Part shown: positions 22,304-34,200 of the stretch, in pieces
Layout: every line of letters begins with the position of its first letter
How positions within the stretch are numbered: the first letter of the stretch is position 1
Assembly: GCA_947650365.1 (NCBI GenBank)
Contig: CANTAL010000145.1
Span: 528,501-592,500, forward strand
DNA length: 64,000 bases
Source of the DNA: Chamaelirium japonicum
Taxonomy: Eukaryota > Streptophyta > Magnoliopsida > Liliales > Melanthiaceae
Direction of reading: 5' to 3'
Notes under the pieces: generated by a model
Told to the model about the DNA's origin: nothing
The model's database searches: none
The model's input: the letters and a program-made list of their open reading frames with translations, nothing else
Made by a program: the position numbers and the translations under genes

Positions 22304-24329
22304 CATTATCAGCACGAACATGTCGAGCCCTATAGAATCTAATTAAATAAATATTTAATTGATTACATAACTTCTTCTCTCTTCTCTCTTCGACATGTTC
22401 GTACTGATAACGTATTGTGAGATAGGAGAAAGAGAGAGCCGTCAAACGTGCCCCACCCTAAAGGGGTCGTATATTCTTTAAAAAAAAGAGAAAAGAACGG
22501 AGAGATAAACGAAGAGAGAAGAACTCCTACTTTAATCCATTGGCCACGGGTATAAGTATGAAGTAAGAAGGAAGCTAAATTCCAAAACTCTACTTCTCAA
22601 TATTTATACAACCCATCAGATCTCTACTATCACTTTATTTATTATACTTATTTAATCTCACAACACGTTATCAGCACGAACATATCAAGCCAAGCCGACC
22701 AGTCATAAGAAAACGGAGAGAGAAATGAAAACAAAAGAAAGAGAAGAAGAGAGAAGAGAACGGAGAAATAAACGAAGAAAAAAAAGAGAAGAAGTTCTGC
22801 TCTAGTCCATTGGCCACGATTATAGGTGTGAAGTAAGAAAGAATATAAATTCCAAAACTCCACTTCTGTCTTCGTTTCTTTCTCCATTTTCTTATGACTG
22901 ATCGACTCAGCTCGACATGTTTGTGCTGATAACGTGTTGTGAGATGGGAGAAAGAGAGAGCTATCAAATATACCTCACCCTAAAGGGGTCGTATAAATAT
23001 TAAGAAGTAGAGTTTTGGAATTTATATTCCTTCTTACTTCACACCTATACCCGTGGCCAATAGACTGGAGAGGCCACAGGTATATTATTTATTGGGTAAG
23101 ATTACTTAGGGCCTAAGCAATCTACGATAAACCCTAATCCATGGGACATTACTTAGGGCCAAAGCAGGACTTCTTCTCGCTTCTCTCCTTATTTATCTCA
23201 CTGTTCTTTTCTCTCTTTCTCCCATCTCACAACACGTTATCAGTACGAAAATATCGAGCCCAACTGACCAGTAACAAGAAAACGCAGAGTAAAGAGAAGT
23301 CAAAAGAGAGAGAAGAAGAGAGAAAAGAACAAAAATATTTAATTATATTATTGAGAACTGGAGTTTTGGAATTTAGATTCCTTCTTACTTCACACCTATA
23401 CCCGCGGTGAATGTACTGGAGCAGGACTTCTTCTCTCTTCTCTATTCTTTTGTCTCTGTGTTCTCTTCTCTCTTCTTCTCTATCTTCTATCTTTATTTCT
23501 CTCTTTGTTTTCTTGTGACTAGTCGGCTGGGCTTGATATATTCATGCAGAATGGGAGAGATTATTTAACTAATATTATTTTTAGTCCTGTTCCATATTTA
23601 ATCTCTTTTCTTCTCTCTCTTCTGTAGAGATTTGGAATTTAGATTCCCTTTTACTTCACACATATACCCGTGGCCAAAGGATTATAGCAGGACTTCTTCT
23701 CTCTTTTCTCTTTATTTATCTTTTTTTTATATTCTCTCTTTTTCTCTCTCTTCTATAGAGTTTCAGAATTTAGATTTCTTCTTAGTTTACACCAATACAC
23801 ATGGCCAATGAACTAAAGCAGGACTTCTTTTCTCCTCTTTCTTTATTTATTTATCCGTTCTCTTCTCTCTTCTTCTCTCTCTTCTATTTTCATTTCTCTC
23901 TCCATTTTCTTGTGACTGGTTGGCTGAGCTCGATATGTTCGTGCTGATAACATGTTTTAAGATGGGAGAAAGAAAGAGTCGTCAAACGTGCTCCACCCTA
24001 AAGGGATAATATATTATTTATAGGGTAAGCTTACTCTGGGCCTAAGTAATCTATGGGAAACTTTAATCCAAGGGAGAGATCCGACAGTGGACAGCCATCC
24101 TTCTTACTTCACACCTATACCCGTGGCGAATAGACTGGAGATAGACTTCTTCTCTCTTCTCTCTTCTTCTTTTTCTAATTATCGGATAGCTGTCCACCAT
24201 CGGATCTCTCTTATGGATTAGGGTTTCGCATAGATTGCTTAGGCCCTAAGTAAGAAGAAGTCATGCTCTAGTCCATTGGCCACGAGTATAGGAGTGAAGT
24301 AAGAAGGAATCGAAATTCAAAAATTCCAC

Positions 24330-24719
24330 TTCTCAATAGTATCATCTCAATGTTATTATGATTATCATATTAATGCTACTATAATTTATTAAATTAAATT
24401 AAAATTTTATTTAATTATTAAATAATTTAGTAATTAAGTTTTTAGTAGAATAATTAATTTATTTAATTATTTAATTATCTAATTATTTAATTAAATTTAT
24501 TATTTTATTTATTTATTATTATTTTATTATTAAATAATTAAATTAGGTAATTATTTAATTATTTAAATTATTAAATAAAGAAATAATGATTTAATTATAT
24601 AATTAATTTATTAATTTATTTTATTAGTTATTTCTTTAATTAATATTTTATTTTTAAATAATTAAATAATTAGTCAATTATTTAAACGGAGTGGGAGAAC
24701 GTAGAGATAAATAATAGTG
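24330..24719. other. AT-rich stretch before the gypsy element
   Basis: No gene. It starts with a hairpin-family arm (CTCAATAGTATCATCTC, from about 24333), then runs of ATTTAATTATTTAATTA. The last bases (GAGAACGTAGAGATAAATAA) are GA-rich repeat body, cut off at about 24719 by the gypsy LTR. Confidence 0.75.
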
Positions 24720-25460
24720 CCTATGGGTGCAAATTTTGGCAAAAAGCCCTAGAGACTGCGGGACCCACCAGCCCTGCCTGGGGGGCCCACGGAGACCGCC
24801 GTGGGACCCACCATCCCTGCCTGGGGGCATCCACAGAGACTACCGCGGGACCCACCAGCCCTGCCTGGGGGGTCCACAGAAACTACCGTGGGACCCACCA
24901 GCTCTGCCTGGGGGGTCCACGAAGACCGCCGCGGGACCCACCAGCCCTGCCGGGTCCACAGAGACCGCCGCGGGACCCGCCAGCCCTACCTGGGAAATCC
25001 CCGGATACAAAGGCAAAAACCACCATTTGCCCCGAATTTCCTCCCAGAGTTTTTCTATAAATAGCAGGACCTTTAAATATAAAAAAATCCAGAACCAAAC
25101 TCTAAGAACTGATTTCCAGAAACCAGAACCCAGAGCTCTGACTTCGATATTCCGTTACTTTCAATCTCCTTTTCAAAGAGATCAGTGACACTCGGCCTAT
25201 CGAGGTCACTTCTAGTGGAGAGTTAGTGAATTCGGGTTGCTCCCTATAGCACGGAGACGTAGGCTTCGGCTGAACTCCGAGATCACACCTTGTGTCAATC
25301 TTCTTTCTGTTTGTATATCAAAAATCCCAACTCAAAGTCACCAATACATCAACCTTCGGACCTACCTTCCATTCAGTAGATCGATTAAAGATCTTCGACT
25401 CGACTTCGATTGACTGGTGGCGCGGAGTCTTCGGATCGGCACGAAGATTTTCCCCCCACA
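24720..25460 (+). repeat. 5' LTR of the gypsy element
   Basis: The right end is placed at CCCCCCACA (25460), directly before the PBS-like site. The left end is uncertain and is placed at the switch from repeat-body sequence near 24720. A TATA box (TATAAATAG) lies at 25056-25064. No second LTR is in the window for comparison. Confidence 0.6.
24751..25003 (+). repeat. 43-bp GC-rich minisatellite in the gypsy LTR
   Basis: Six copies of a unit containing GGGACCCACCAGCCCTGCC; GGGACCC starts at 24760, 24803, 24848, 24890, 24933 and 24972. It lies upstream of the TATA box, in the U3 part. A Pro/Gly-rich open frame across it is a by-product. Its GC content contrasts sharply with the surrounding AT-rich DNA. 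Confidence 0.9.
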
Positions 25461-25462
25461 GT

Positions 25463-25480
25463 TAGGCAATGTCTGTGGGA
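25463..25480 (+). promoter_or_regulatory. Degenerate primer-binding site of the gypsy element
   Basis: AGGCAATGTCTGTGGGAT sits just after the LTR end. Tat-lineage elements commonly carry TGGCGCCGTCTGTGGGA here; the right half is intact and the GCGCC core is changed. The family motif is from memory. Confidence 0.6.
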
Positions 25481-25631
25481 TCCGTTCGGAAAGCCAAGTT
25501 CGCTCTATATCAAACATCACATCGGTTGAGCAGATAACTGGTCTAGATAGTCAAACTTCCTGGCCCCTTCGGTTGAGCAAACAACCGCTAAGACACCGGC
25601 AATCTTTTTTGCATCCTTTGCTCTCTAAAAG

Positions 25632-27318
25632 GTGAGGACAAAGCATCAGGATCATTCAAAGGGAAGTAACACACGTCAAGCTCATCCAGAGACTCGTTCG
25701 ATGAGTCAACGGCTCAACTTCGGGCAGCCCCTCGCTGTCCCCGAAATAGGGGTTCGATCAAGGAGCGGAAGATCGGTCGATCGACCGATTGTTCCACCTC
25801 TCCGACAGTCGATAGGGCAAACTGCCCCTGCTCCTACTGAAAACCCACCATCTACCTACCAAATCTCGACGATCGATTTTTAGCTATTGTAATTGGCTAA
25901 GCAAAACGCCACCCTCACAGCTGAAAGGGACGCCCTCATAAAGGCAGCCTCCGAAGTCGGAATTGCTCTCCCCATCCCTTCATTTGATGAGAGAGTTGAT
26001 CTGCCACGGCAATCGATTCACTCTGAACCATGAAGGTCAATGGACACCACCGCCCATAAGAGGATTCATCTCAACCCAACCCCCTCTGCGGCTCCATAGA
26101 AGCAGAGTGTCTGGGATCGTATCGATGACGAGTCCTCTCAATCATCTTCAGGATGCAACTGTATCAGGCAGACACAGTCAAAGCCCAACTTGCGAGGGAG
26201 GCACCAGATAAAAGGAGCACCCTCAAAAGGCAGAACTTCTTCATCCCTCCCACACCAACATAAAGCTAGAATGGATCTTCGTCATCAACTCCATCCCGCA
26301 ACCACTCAAAGGCCTGGACAAGACCTCTCGATCTGTATCCAGGTCGGGGGCATGGTCATAGAGAAGGATACTCTTCTGTTGGACCTCTCCACCAAAGTTT
26401 GTTTCAATCATCCTTTCCGAGGGGATGGAGAACTCCAACTCTCCCCAAGTTCAATTGCCTCAAAAGAGATCCTACCCTCATATTCTAGCACTTAAGCAAG
26501 CTCTAATGCCACACGAAGAAGAGAACAATGTGCTTTGCCGAACCTTCGTCGGAAGCCTCGATAAGCCATCTCTCGATTTGTACCATAACCTTTAGGCTGG
26601 GTCCATCACCCAGTTCGAAGTATTGGCAAACCACTTCGTGCAACACTATCAACTCAACTTAAAGCCTGAGAAGAAGCTTGATTCCCTTTACCGGTTGAGG
26701 ATGGGAGCAGATGAAAGTCTTCACAGTTTCACACGAAGATTTCGCAACGAGCACGCCGCTCTCTCAGGATGGCGTCTGGATAATAAGGCTATCATGTTAG
26801 CCTTCCAAAATGCCCTCCGGTTCGATCTGTATATCTATAATGATTTCATCCACAATCCTCCCCCTTTCCTGGGTTCGAAGTTTGATCAAATTCAGAGGTA
26901 GATCGAAGTCGAAGATGATCAGATCGCCCGAAAGGGACGAGAAACAAAACGACAACCTGTTGAGAGGAAAGCCCCAAAGTATACCGCCAAAGCTCACAAT
27001 GCGGAGGCAGTTGCCCCCCTGCACCCAAGCGGCCGAGAAATGACGGACGTAGATCGCCTCTGAAGAATACTACATTCACGGATTGGACTCTACCAATCGA
27101 GCAGATTCTCGATCAAATTCAATATCAAGACTTCCTCCGAAGGCCGAATCCTTTACAGTCTGATACCATGGTTACAGCTGATAAAATATTCTACTGCAAT
27201 TTTCATCGCAGTCACGGCCCTTCTACCGATCAATGCTACCGGCTGAGGTACCATCTGGAGGATCTGCTATAAGAAGGTCATCTCCAGAAGTTCATCAAAG
27301 GCGGGCAAGATCAACGTC
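25632..27318 (+). pseudogene. gag of Tat-lineage gypsy element, broken
   Basis: Gag forms the capsid of retrotransposon particles. Pieces are seen in more than one frame: a Ser/Arg/Pro-rich start (25632-25883), then AERDALIKAASEVG near 25920, a capsid part (LCRTFVGSLDK, GSITQFEVLANHFVQHY, LDSLYRLRMGADESLHSF, about 26525-26900), and a zinc-knuckle-like FYCNFHRSHGPSTDQCY near 27190-27240. In-frame stops include TAG after YHNL (about 26593), TAG at the end of the capsid segment and TAA after HLEDLL. At least one frameshift lies between 25883 and 26520. Confidence 0.8.
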
Positions 27319-27323
27319 GACCT

Positions 27324-27971
27324 TTGGCGAAAGGAAAAGAAGCTTGCTGGATCCACCAAATACCTACCGATCAATTACCTATCGCTGTGCGTGCTAATAT
27401 CTTCAGCATTCATGGAGCATTGCATAATCAAACACTGACAGGAAAAGAAGTTGATCGTCAAGTGCGACGCATATTCAATGTTCGCTCTGTAGCGAACAAA
27501 GAAGACACCTGGATCGAAAAACCTATCAAAGGCCTAACTTGGCCATCTATCATCTTCAACGACTCTGATCTTCAAGGAGTCCATACTCCACATCGGTACC
27601 CCCTAGTCCTGAAGCTCATCGACGGGAGCACCGTCAACCGCATCCTCATCGGCACCGAAAGCTCTATCGTCATGTTCTCAGACTACTTCAAGCGCCTGAG
27701 ACATAAATATACAAGCCTCTAAGTTGTCCCGACCGTGATCATAGGCTTCAACGGGGAGAAGAGCATAACAATGGGGGAATCAAGATTCACCCTCGACCTC
27801 AGTCGAGAGACTCGAGTCTCCGTAAGAGTCGCCATTGTCGAAGGAACGTCCAACTATAACGTCATCCTGGGGCGGTCTTTCCTCCACCCGATCAATACTA
27901 TATCCTCCTCCTACCACCAACTCCTCAAATTTGCAACAGGAGAGGGTATCGTCTGCATTCGAGGAGATTAA
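27324..27971 (+). pseudogene. Aspartic protease region of gypsy element, catalytic Asp lost
   Basis: Retropepsin-like region that would cut the Gag-Pol polyprotein. Family landmarks are visible: IIFNDSDLQGVHTPH, then KLIDGSTVNRILI followed by GTESS, where the family has an Asp-led DxGSS-type active site; here the Asp codon position is Gly (27651-27653). Downstream IIGFNGEKSITMGE and YNVILGRSFLH match the later part of the fold. One stop (27720-27722) lies between the halves, in the same frame. Confidence 0.8.
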
Positions 27972-28229
27972 CAAACCGGGAAATCTTGCGAAGCGGCATA
28001 TACAAAAATAGATCGCCGAATAAATCTCGTCCCCCCAAAATGACCAAGAGATGAAGCTGGTCCTTCTTCAAGATAGCAACCAAAGGAGATCCCACTATTC
28101 GAACCTCTGCCAATCGAAAGGGAGACCTCTCCCTTAATCGAAGAAATCATTCTAATCAATATCGGTAGTGGAGATCTCCCTTAAGAAACCTTCATCGGTA
28201 TCGGTCTCAGCGACGCAGAAGCGCAAAAT

Positions 28230-29130
28230 ATGGTATCCTTCTTTCAATCCAACATTGACGTCTTCGCTTGGTGTTTCAAAGATATGTCCAGGATCAACCC
28301 GAAGGATGCTTATCACCGGCTCATAATCAAAGAAGGAGTGAAGCTCGTCAAACAAAAACCACGCACAATCCGACCAGAACGACAAGCTACAGTTCATGAG
28401 GAGATTAATAAGCTACTCGCAGCAGGCTTCATTCGTAAAGTAGAGTACCCTACTTGGATCTCCAACATAGTCGCTGTCCCTAAGAAGAATGGCAAAATCA
28501 GGGTCTGCATCGACTTCACCAACCTCAACAGGGCTTGCCCTAAAGACCCATTCCCAATGCCAAGGATAGATAGACTCGTTGACGCCACTGCTGGCCACGA
28601 GCTCCTATCTTTCATGGACGAATACTCTAGGTATATTCAAATCCCGCTACATCCGGACGATCAAGAGAAGACATATTTCATGACAGACCGAGATCTCTAC
28701 TGCTACAACGTACTACCATTCGGCCTCAAAAATGCTAGATCGACCTATCAAAGGCTAGTCACGAAGATGTTCGAATAATAAATCGGCCGCAACGCTGAAG
28801 TCTATGTCGATGATCTACTCACCAAAAGTCCCAATCGGGAGAGCCACTTCTCCGATCTAGCAGAGATGCGTCAAATCCTTTGAAAATACTGCATGAAGCT
28901 CAACCCAGCCAAATGTGCCTTCGGTGTTCAATCGGGTAAATTCCTGGGTCACTTTGTGACCAGGAGAGGCATCGAAGCCAACCTCGACCAAATTCGAGCT
29001 ATCCTCGATATGCCATCACCTACCAATCGGAAGGAAGTTCAATGCCTCACTGAAAGATTAGCTGCCCTTAATCATTCATCTCGAAATATTCTGATAAGTA
29101 CAAACCGCTCTTCGATAAGTTACGAAAGGC
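28230..29130 (+). pseudogene. Reverse transcriptase of gypsy element
   Basis: Landmarks in order: INPKDAYHRL, RTIRPERQATVHEEINKLL, IRKVEYPTWISNIVAVPKKN, RVCIDFTNLNRACPKDPFPM, LLSFMDEYSRY (first catalytic Asp), PFGLKNARSTYQRL, then two adjacent stops (28776-28781), then YVDDLL (28803-28820), KLNPAKCAFGV and GKFLGHFVTRRGIE. The catalytic YVDD pair is intact, but the double stop directly before it and a further TGA after MRQIL end translation. A Ty3/gypsy RT with this wording is typical of Tat elements. Confidence 0.9.
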
Positions 29131-29142
29131 AGATACCTCTGG

Positions 29143-30365
29143 ATGGAGTACAACTTGCGAACAAGCTTTTCAAGATACCAAAAATTATCTCATGCGTACT
29201 CCTATTTTGATAGCTTCGCTCCCAAGGAAGATCTCTGGCTCTATCTTACCATCACTGATCAAGCAATCAGTGCGGTCCTGGTTAGCAGAAAAGAAGGCAT
29301 TGAATATCCGGTCTACTACATCAGTCATACACTTCTCCCGGCAGAGACACGATATTCAAAGATTGAGAAGGTCATACAAGCCTTGCTCACCGCATCACGA
29401 CGTCTTCAACCCTATTGTGTCTCCCATCCGATCACCGTTATCTCAGAGCACCCACTCAAAGACATCCTAGATAAGGCTGGTCGAGCAGGTCGAATGACCA
29501 AATGGGTGATCGAGATGAGTGCTCTCAGAATTCAATTCGAGCCTTGCACTTCGCTCAAAGGGCAAGCTGTAGCTGACTTCCTTGCTGACTTCCCCGAGGA
29601 AGATCCTATTGCATGGAAGGATGACGTCAAAATGCACCTTGATAACGAAGATGAACCTCTGCTCAACTCTGCTCCTACAACCATCAATCATAGTCCCGAG
29701 ACTCCCAATACTTCAACTCAATGGAAGCTTTACACTGACGGAGCTTCAAGTGCAATCGATTCAGGAATTGGGATAGTCTTGATATCCCCCGAGCTCGATC
29801 ACCTCCAAAAGGCTATTCTCCTCGGATTCAACGCTAAAAATAACAAAGCAGAATACGAAGCACTTATCTCTGGATTGGAGATTGCTAGATCCTTGGGGGT
29901 GGACCGTTTCGTTGTTCACAGCGACTCCCAACTTATAATTCGACAGATTAATGGGGAGTATACAGCCCGTGAAGAAAGGATGCAACACTGCTTGGCTTTG
30001 GTGATGCATTATCGACAATGATTCAATAACATCGAATTCCTTCAAATCCCGAGGGTCAAAAATCGAGAAGCTGATGCTCTAGCTAATGCTGCATCAGTAC
30101 TAAGAGATTCACTCGGAGAAAGGTGAATACATATCGATTATCAAGAATCGCCAAAAACCACCATTGAACAGCAGATCGTTGCCACTAATGAATGGTCTGG
30201 GGGTTGGAGACAGCCAATTTTCAATCTTACAATACATGACCTCGGGGATTGGAGACTGTTAATTTTTGACTTCTTCAAACATGGCAGAATGCCAGAAGAT
30301 CTAATTCAAGACAGAAGACTTCAAAGAAAACTTCCATGCTACAACCTCCAAGGAGCGGATCTATA
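29143..30365 (+). pseudogene. RNase H plus archaeal-type RNase H and a stub of integrase
   Basis: The first part (LYLTITDQAISAVLVSRKEG, YYISHTLLPAETRYSKIEK, VISEHPLKDIL) is the normal gypsy RNase H and connection. It is followed by a second RNase H: WKLYTDGASS, NNKAEYEALISGLEIA, VHSDSQLIIRQINGEY and NREADALANAAS, with Asp, Glu, Asp and Asp positions all visible. TGA at 30019-30021 and at about 30123 interrupt it. The final segment (GRMPEDLIQDRRLQRKLPCY) resembles the start of the integrase zinc-binding region and is cut by the repeat at about 30370. Confidence 0.88.
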
Positions 30366-31289
30366 CTTGAGCAAGACTTCTTATCATTTCTCTCTTCATT
30401 TATCTCTTTGTTCTCTTCTCTCTTCTTCTCTCTCTGCTGTCTTTGTTTCTCTTTCCCTTTTTTTATGACTGGTCGGTTGGGCATGACATGTTCGTGCTGA
30501 TAACGTATTGTGAGATGGGAGAAAAAGAAAGAAGAGAATGGAGAGATAAACGAAGAGAGAAGAAGTCTTGCTCCATTCTATTAGCCACGGGTATAGGTGT
30601 GGAGTAAGAAGGATGACAGTCCACCGTCAGATCTCTCCCATGGTTAGTATTTCCTAAAGATTACTTAGGCCCTAAGTAAGCTTACCCTATAATTAATATA
30701 CGACCCTTTTAGGGTGGGGCATGTTTGACGACACCCCCTTTCTCCCATCTCATAATACGTTATCAGTACGAACATGTCGAGCCCAGCCGACCAGTCATAA
30801 GAAAACGGAGAGAGAAAGGAAGATAGAAGTAGAGTTTAGGAATTTAGATTCCTTCTTACGTCACACCTATATCCATGGCTAATGGACTGGAGTAGGACTT
30901 CTTCTCTCTTTTCTCTTTATTTATCTTTCCATTCTCTTCTCTCTTCTTATCTCTCTTATGTGGAGTTTTGGAATTTAGATTCCTTCTTACTTTACAGCTA
31001 TACGTATGGCCAATGGATTGAAGCATGACTTCTTCTCTCTTTGTTTATCTCTCTGTTATCTTCTCTCTCTTCTATCATCATTTCTCTCTCTGTTTTCTTG
31101 TGACTGGTCGGTTGGGCTCGACATGTTCATGTTGATAACGTGTTGTGAGAAGAGAGAAGAGAACGGAGAGACAAATAAAGAGAGAAGAAAGAAGAAGTCA
31201 TGTTCTAGGCCATTCGCCATTGGTATAGGTGTGAAGTAAGAAGGAATCTAAATTCCAAAACTCCACTTCTCAATAATATAATTAAATCT

Positions 31290-34200
31290 CTCAGTTCTCT
31301 TTTCTCTTCGTCTATGGATTAGGGTTTCCCATAGATTGCTTAGGCCCTAAGTAAGCTTACCCTATAAATAATATACGACCCCTTTAGGGTGGGGCATATT
31401 TGACGACTTTCTCTTTCTCCCATCTCACAATATATTATCAGTACGTATATGTCGAGCCCAACTGAGCAGTCGTAAGAAAACAGTAAGAGAAACGAAGACA
31501 GAAGTGGAGTTTTGGTATTTAGATTCCTTCTTACTTCACACTTATACCCTTGGCTAATGACCTAGAGCAGGACATCTTCTCTTTTCATTTATCTCTCTGT
31601 TCTCTTCTCGCTTCTTATCTCTCTTCTGTCTTTGTTAAACTCCACTTCTTCTCTATATAAACGGATAGAGAAACGAAGACAGAAGAGAAAGAAAAAGAGA
31701 GAAGAAAATGGAGAGATAAATGAAGAAAGAAGAGAGAAGAAGTTCTGCTTCAGTCCATTGGCCACGGGTATAGGTGTGAAGTTCTCTCTTTTCTCTTTAT
31801 TTATTTCTCTGTTCTCTTCTTGTTTCTTATCTCTCTTTTGTCTCCGTTAAACTCCTCTTCTTCTCTCAATAAACGGATAGAGAAACGTAGACAAAAGTGT
31901 GGGAAGAAGAGAAAAGAGAACGGAGAGATAAACGAAGAGAAGAGTGAAGAAGTCCTGCTCTAGGCTATTGGGCACGGGTATAGGTGTGAAGTAAGAACGA
32001 ATTTAAATTCCAAAACTCCACTTCTATCTTCATTTCTCTTTTCCTGTGACTGGTCAGCTGGGCACGACATGTTCGTGCTGAAACATATTATGAGATGAAA
32101 GAAAGGAAGAGCCATTAAACATGCCCTACCCTAAAGGGGTCGTATATTATTTATAGGGTAAGCTTACTTAGGTCCTAAGCATTTTAAAGGAAACCTTAAT
32201 CCATGGGAGAAGAGAGAAGAGAATGGAGAGATTTAATTATATTATTTAAAAGTAGAGTTTTGGAATTTAGATTCCTTCTTACTACATATCTATACCCATG
32301 GTGAATGGACTGGAGCAGTACTTCTTTTCTCTTTTTTCTTTCTTTATCTCTCCTTTCTCTTCTCTCTTCTTATTTTTTCTCACAACTTGTTATCAGCACG
32401 AACATATCGAGCCCAGCCGACCAGTCACTAGAAACCGGAGAGAGAAATAAAGACAGAAGAAAGACAAGAAGAGATAAGAGAATAGAGAGATAAATAATTT
32501 AAATAATTTATTTAAATAATTTATTTAAATTCTAAATAGTGGTCTGCTGGGCTCGACATGTTCATGCTAATAACGTATTGTGAGTAAAGAGAAGAAGAGA
32601 GAAGAGAATGGAAAGATAAACGAAGAAAAAAGACAGAAGAAGTCCTCCTCCAGTCCATTATCCATGGGTATAGTGTTATGTAAAATAGAATCTAAATTCC
32701 AAAACTTCACTTCTCAATAATATAATTAAATCTCTCCATTCTCTTCTCTCTTTTCCCATGGATTAGGGTTTCTCATATATTACTAAGGCCCTAAGTAAGT
32801 TTACTCTATAAATAATATGCGACCCCTTTAGGGTGGGGCACATTTAACGGCTCTTATTTTCTCCTATCTCATAATACGTTATCAGCACTAACATGTCGAG
32901 CCCAGCCGACTAGTAATAAGAAAAATAGAGAGACAAACAAAGACAAAAAAAGAGAAGAGAGAACAGAGAGATAAACAAAGATAGAAGAGAGAACTTCACA
33001 CCTATACCCATTGTCAATGGACTTGAGCAGGACTTCTTCTCTTCTCTCTTCCTTTATCTCTTCATTCTTTTCTCTCTTCTTCTCTCTCTTGTGTCTTCGT
33101 TTCTCTCTTCGTTTATTGAGAAAAGAAGTGGAGTTTAACGAATACAAAAGAGAGAGATGAAAGGAGAAGAGAATGGAGAGATAAATAAAGAGAGAAGAGA
33201 GAAGAAGTCCTGCTCCAGTCAATTGGCCATGGGTATAGGTGTGAAGTAAGAAGGAATCTAAATTTCAAAACTCTACTTTTGTCTTCGTTTTTCTATCTAT
33301 TTTCTTGTGATGGGTCGGCTGGGCTCGACATGTTCGTGCTGATAATGTATTATGAGATGGAAGAAAGAGAGAGCCATCAAACGTGCCCCACCCTAAAGGG
33401 AAAACCTAATCCATGGGAGAAGATAGAAGAGAACAGAGAGATTTAATTATATTACTGAGAATTAGAGTTTTCTCAATAGTATCATCTCAACGTTATTACG
33501 ATTATCATAGTAAATTCCCTTCTCTCTTTGTTTTAATCAAATAATTAATTTAATTAAAAAAATTATAGTAATATTACTATGATAATCATAATAACGTTGA
33601 GAAGATACTATTGAGAAGTGATATTTTAAAATTTAGATTCCTTCTTACTTCATATCTATACCCATGGTGAATGGACTGGAGCATGACTTTTTCTCTCAAC
33701 TTTTTTTGTTTATCTCTCCGTTCTCATCTCTCATCTTCTCTCTCTTCTATCTTCATTTCTCTCTCCGTTTTCTTATAACTGGTCGGCTGGGATCGACATG
33801 TTCGTGTTGATAACGTATTGTGAGATGGGAGAAAGAGAGAGCCAAAAAATATGCCCCACCCTAAAGGGGTCGTATATTATTTATAGGGTACGCTTACTTA
33901 GTGCCTACGCAATCTATGAGAAACCCTAATCCATAGGAGAAGAGAGAAGAGAATGGAGAGATTTAATTATATTTTTGAGAAGTTGAATTTTGGAATTTAG
34001 ATTTCTTCTTACTTCACCACTATACCCATGGCCAATGGACTAGAGCATGACTTCTTCTCTCTTCTATCTTCGTTTATCTCTCCATTCTCTTCTCTCGTCT
34101 TCTATTGTTTCTGTCTTTATTTCTCTCTCCGTTTTCTTGTGATTTGTCGCTGAGCTCGACATGTTCGTGCTGATAACGTATTGTGAGATGGGAGAAAGAG

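Larger units (their letters stand above)
16500..22620 (+). repeat. Segmental duplication D1, copy 1
   Basis: This block is colinear and in the same direction with 54000-60040. Matching landmarks include ACCCATGGATAATGGACTGG (16593 and 54095), GAATTTAACTAAATTATTT (16731 and 54233), the doubled promoter (about 20.85 and 58.3 kb) and the plus-strand LTR-like module (22136 and 59571). Offsets are 37,435 to 37,502 bp, so only small indels separate the copies. Confidence 0.8.
14343..24719. repeat. TRIM-like repeat array, first block
   Basis: Built from fragments of one family in both orientations. In the plus sense the order is: LTR-like module (CCCATGGATTAGGG, CTTAGGCCCTAAG, TATAAATAATA, CCCCTTTAGGGTGGGG, ending CTCACAACA), CGTTATCAGCACGAAC, GAGCCCAGCCGACCAGTC, a GA-rich body (AGAGATAAACGAAGAGAG), GTCCTGCTCCAGTCCATTGG, CCACGGGTATAGGTGTGAAG, GAATCTAAATTCCAAAACTC and CTTCTCAATAATATAATTA. 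Direction flips many times, often inside the GA-rich body. No protein domain is encoded; open frames such as those reading FLLTSHLYPW or YDWSAGLDM are translations of the repeat. The left end abuts the CACTA terminus and the right end abuts the gypsy element. Confidence 0.9.
24720..30370 (+). mobile_element. Ty3/gypsy retrotransposon, Tat lineage, 3'-truncated
   Basis: Order: 5' LTR-like region with TATA box, PBS-like site, gag, zinc knuckle, protease, reverse transcriptase, RNase H, a second archaeal-type RNase H, and the first residues of the integrase region. The second RNase H after the normal one is the mark of the Tat branch. Integrase and the 3' LTR are absent: at about 30370 the sequence passes into the 44-kb repeat (GCAAGACTTCTTATC). 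The repeat on the left is GA-rich and on the right CT-rich, so the two sides are in opposite orientation and no target duplication is visible. Stops and frameshifts occur throughout. Confidence 0.88.

Noticed and set aside
24727-25188. Pro/Gly-rich open frame of 153 codons
   Set aside because: It spans the 43-bp minisatellite and the TATA box region of the gypsy LTR.
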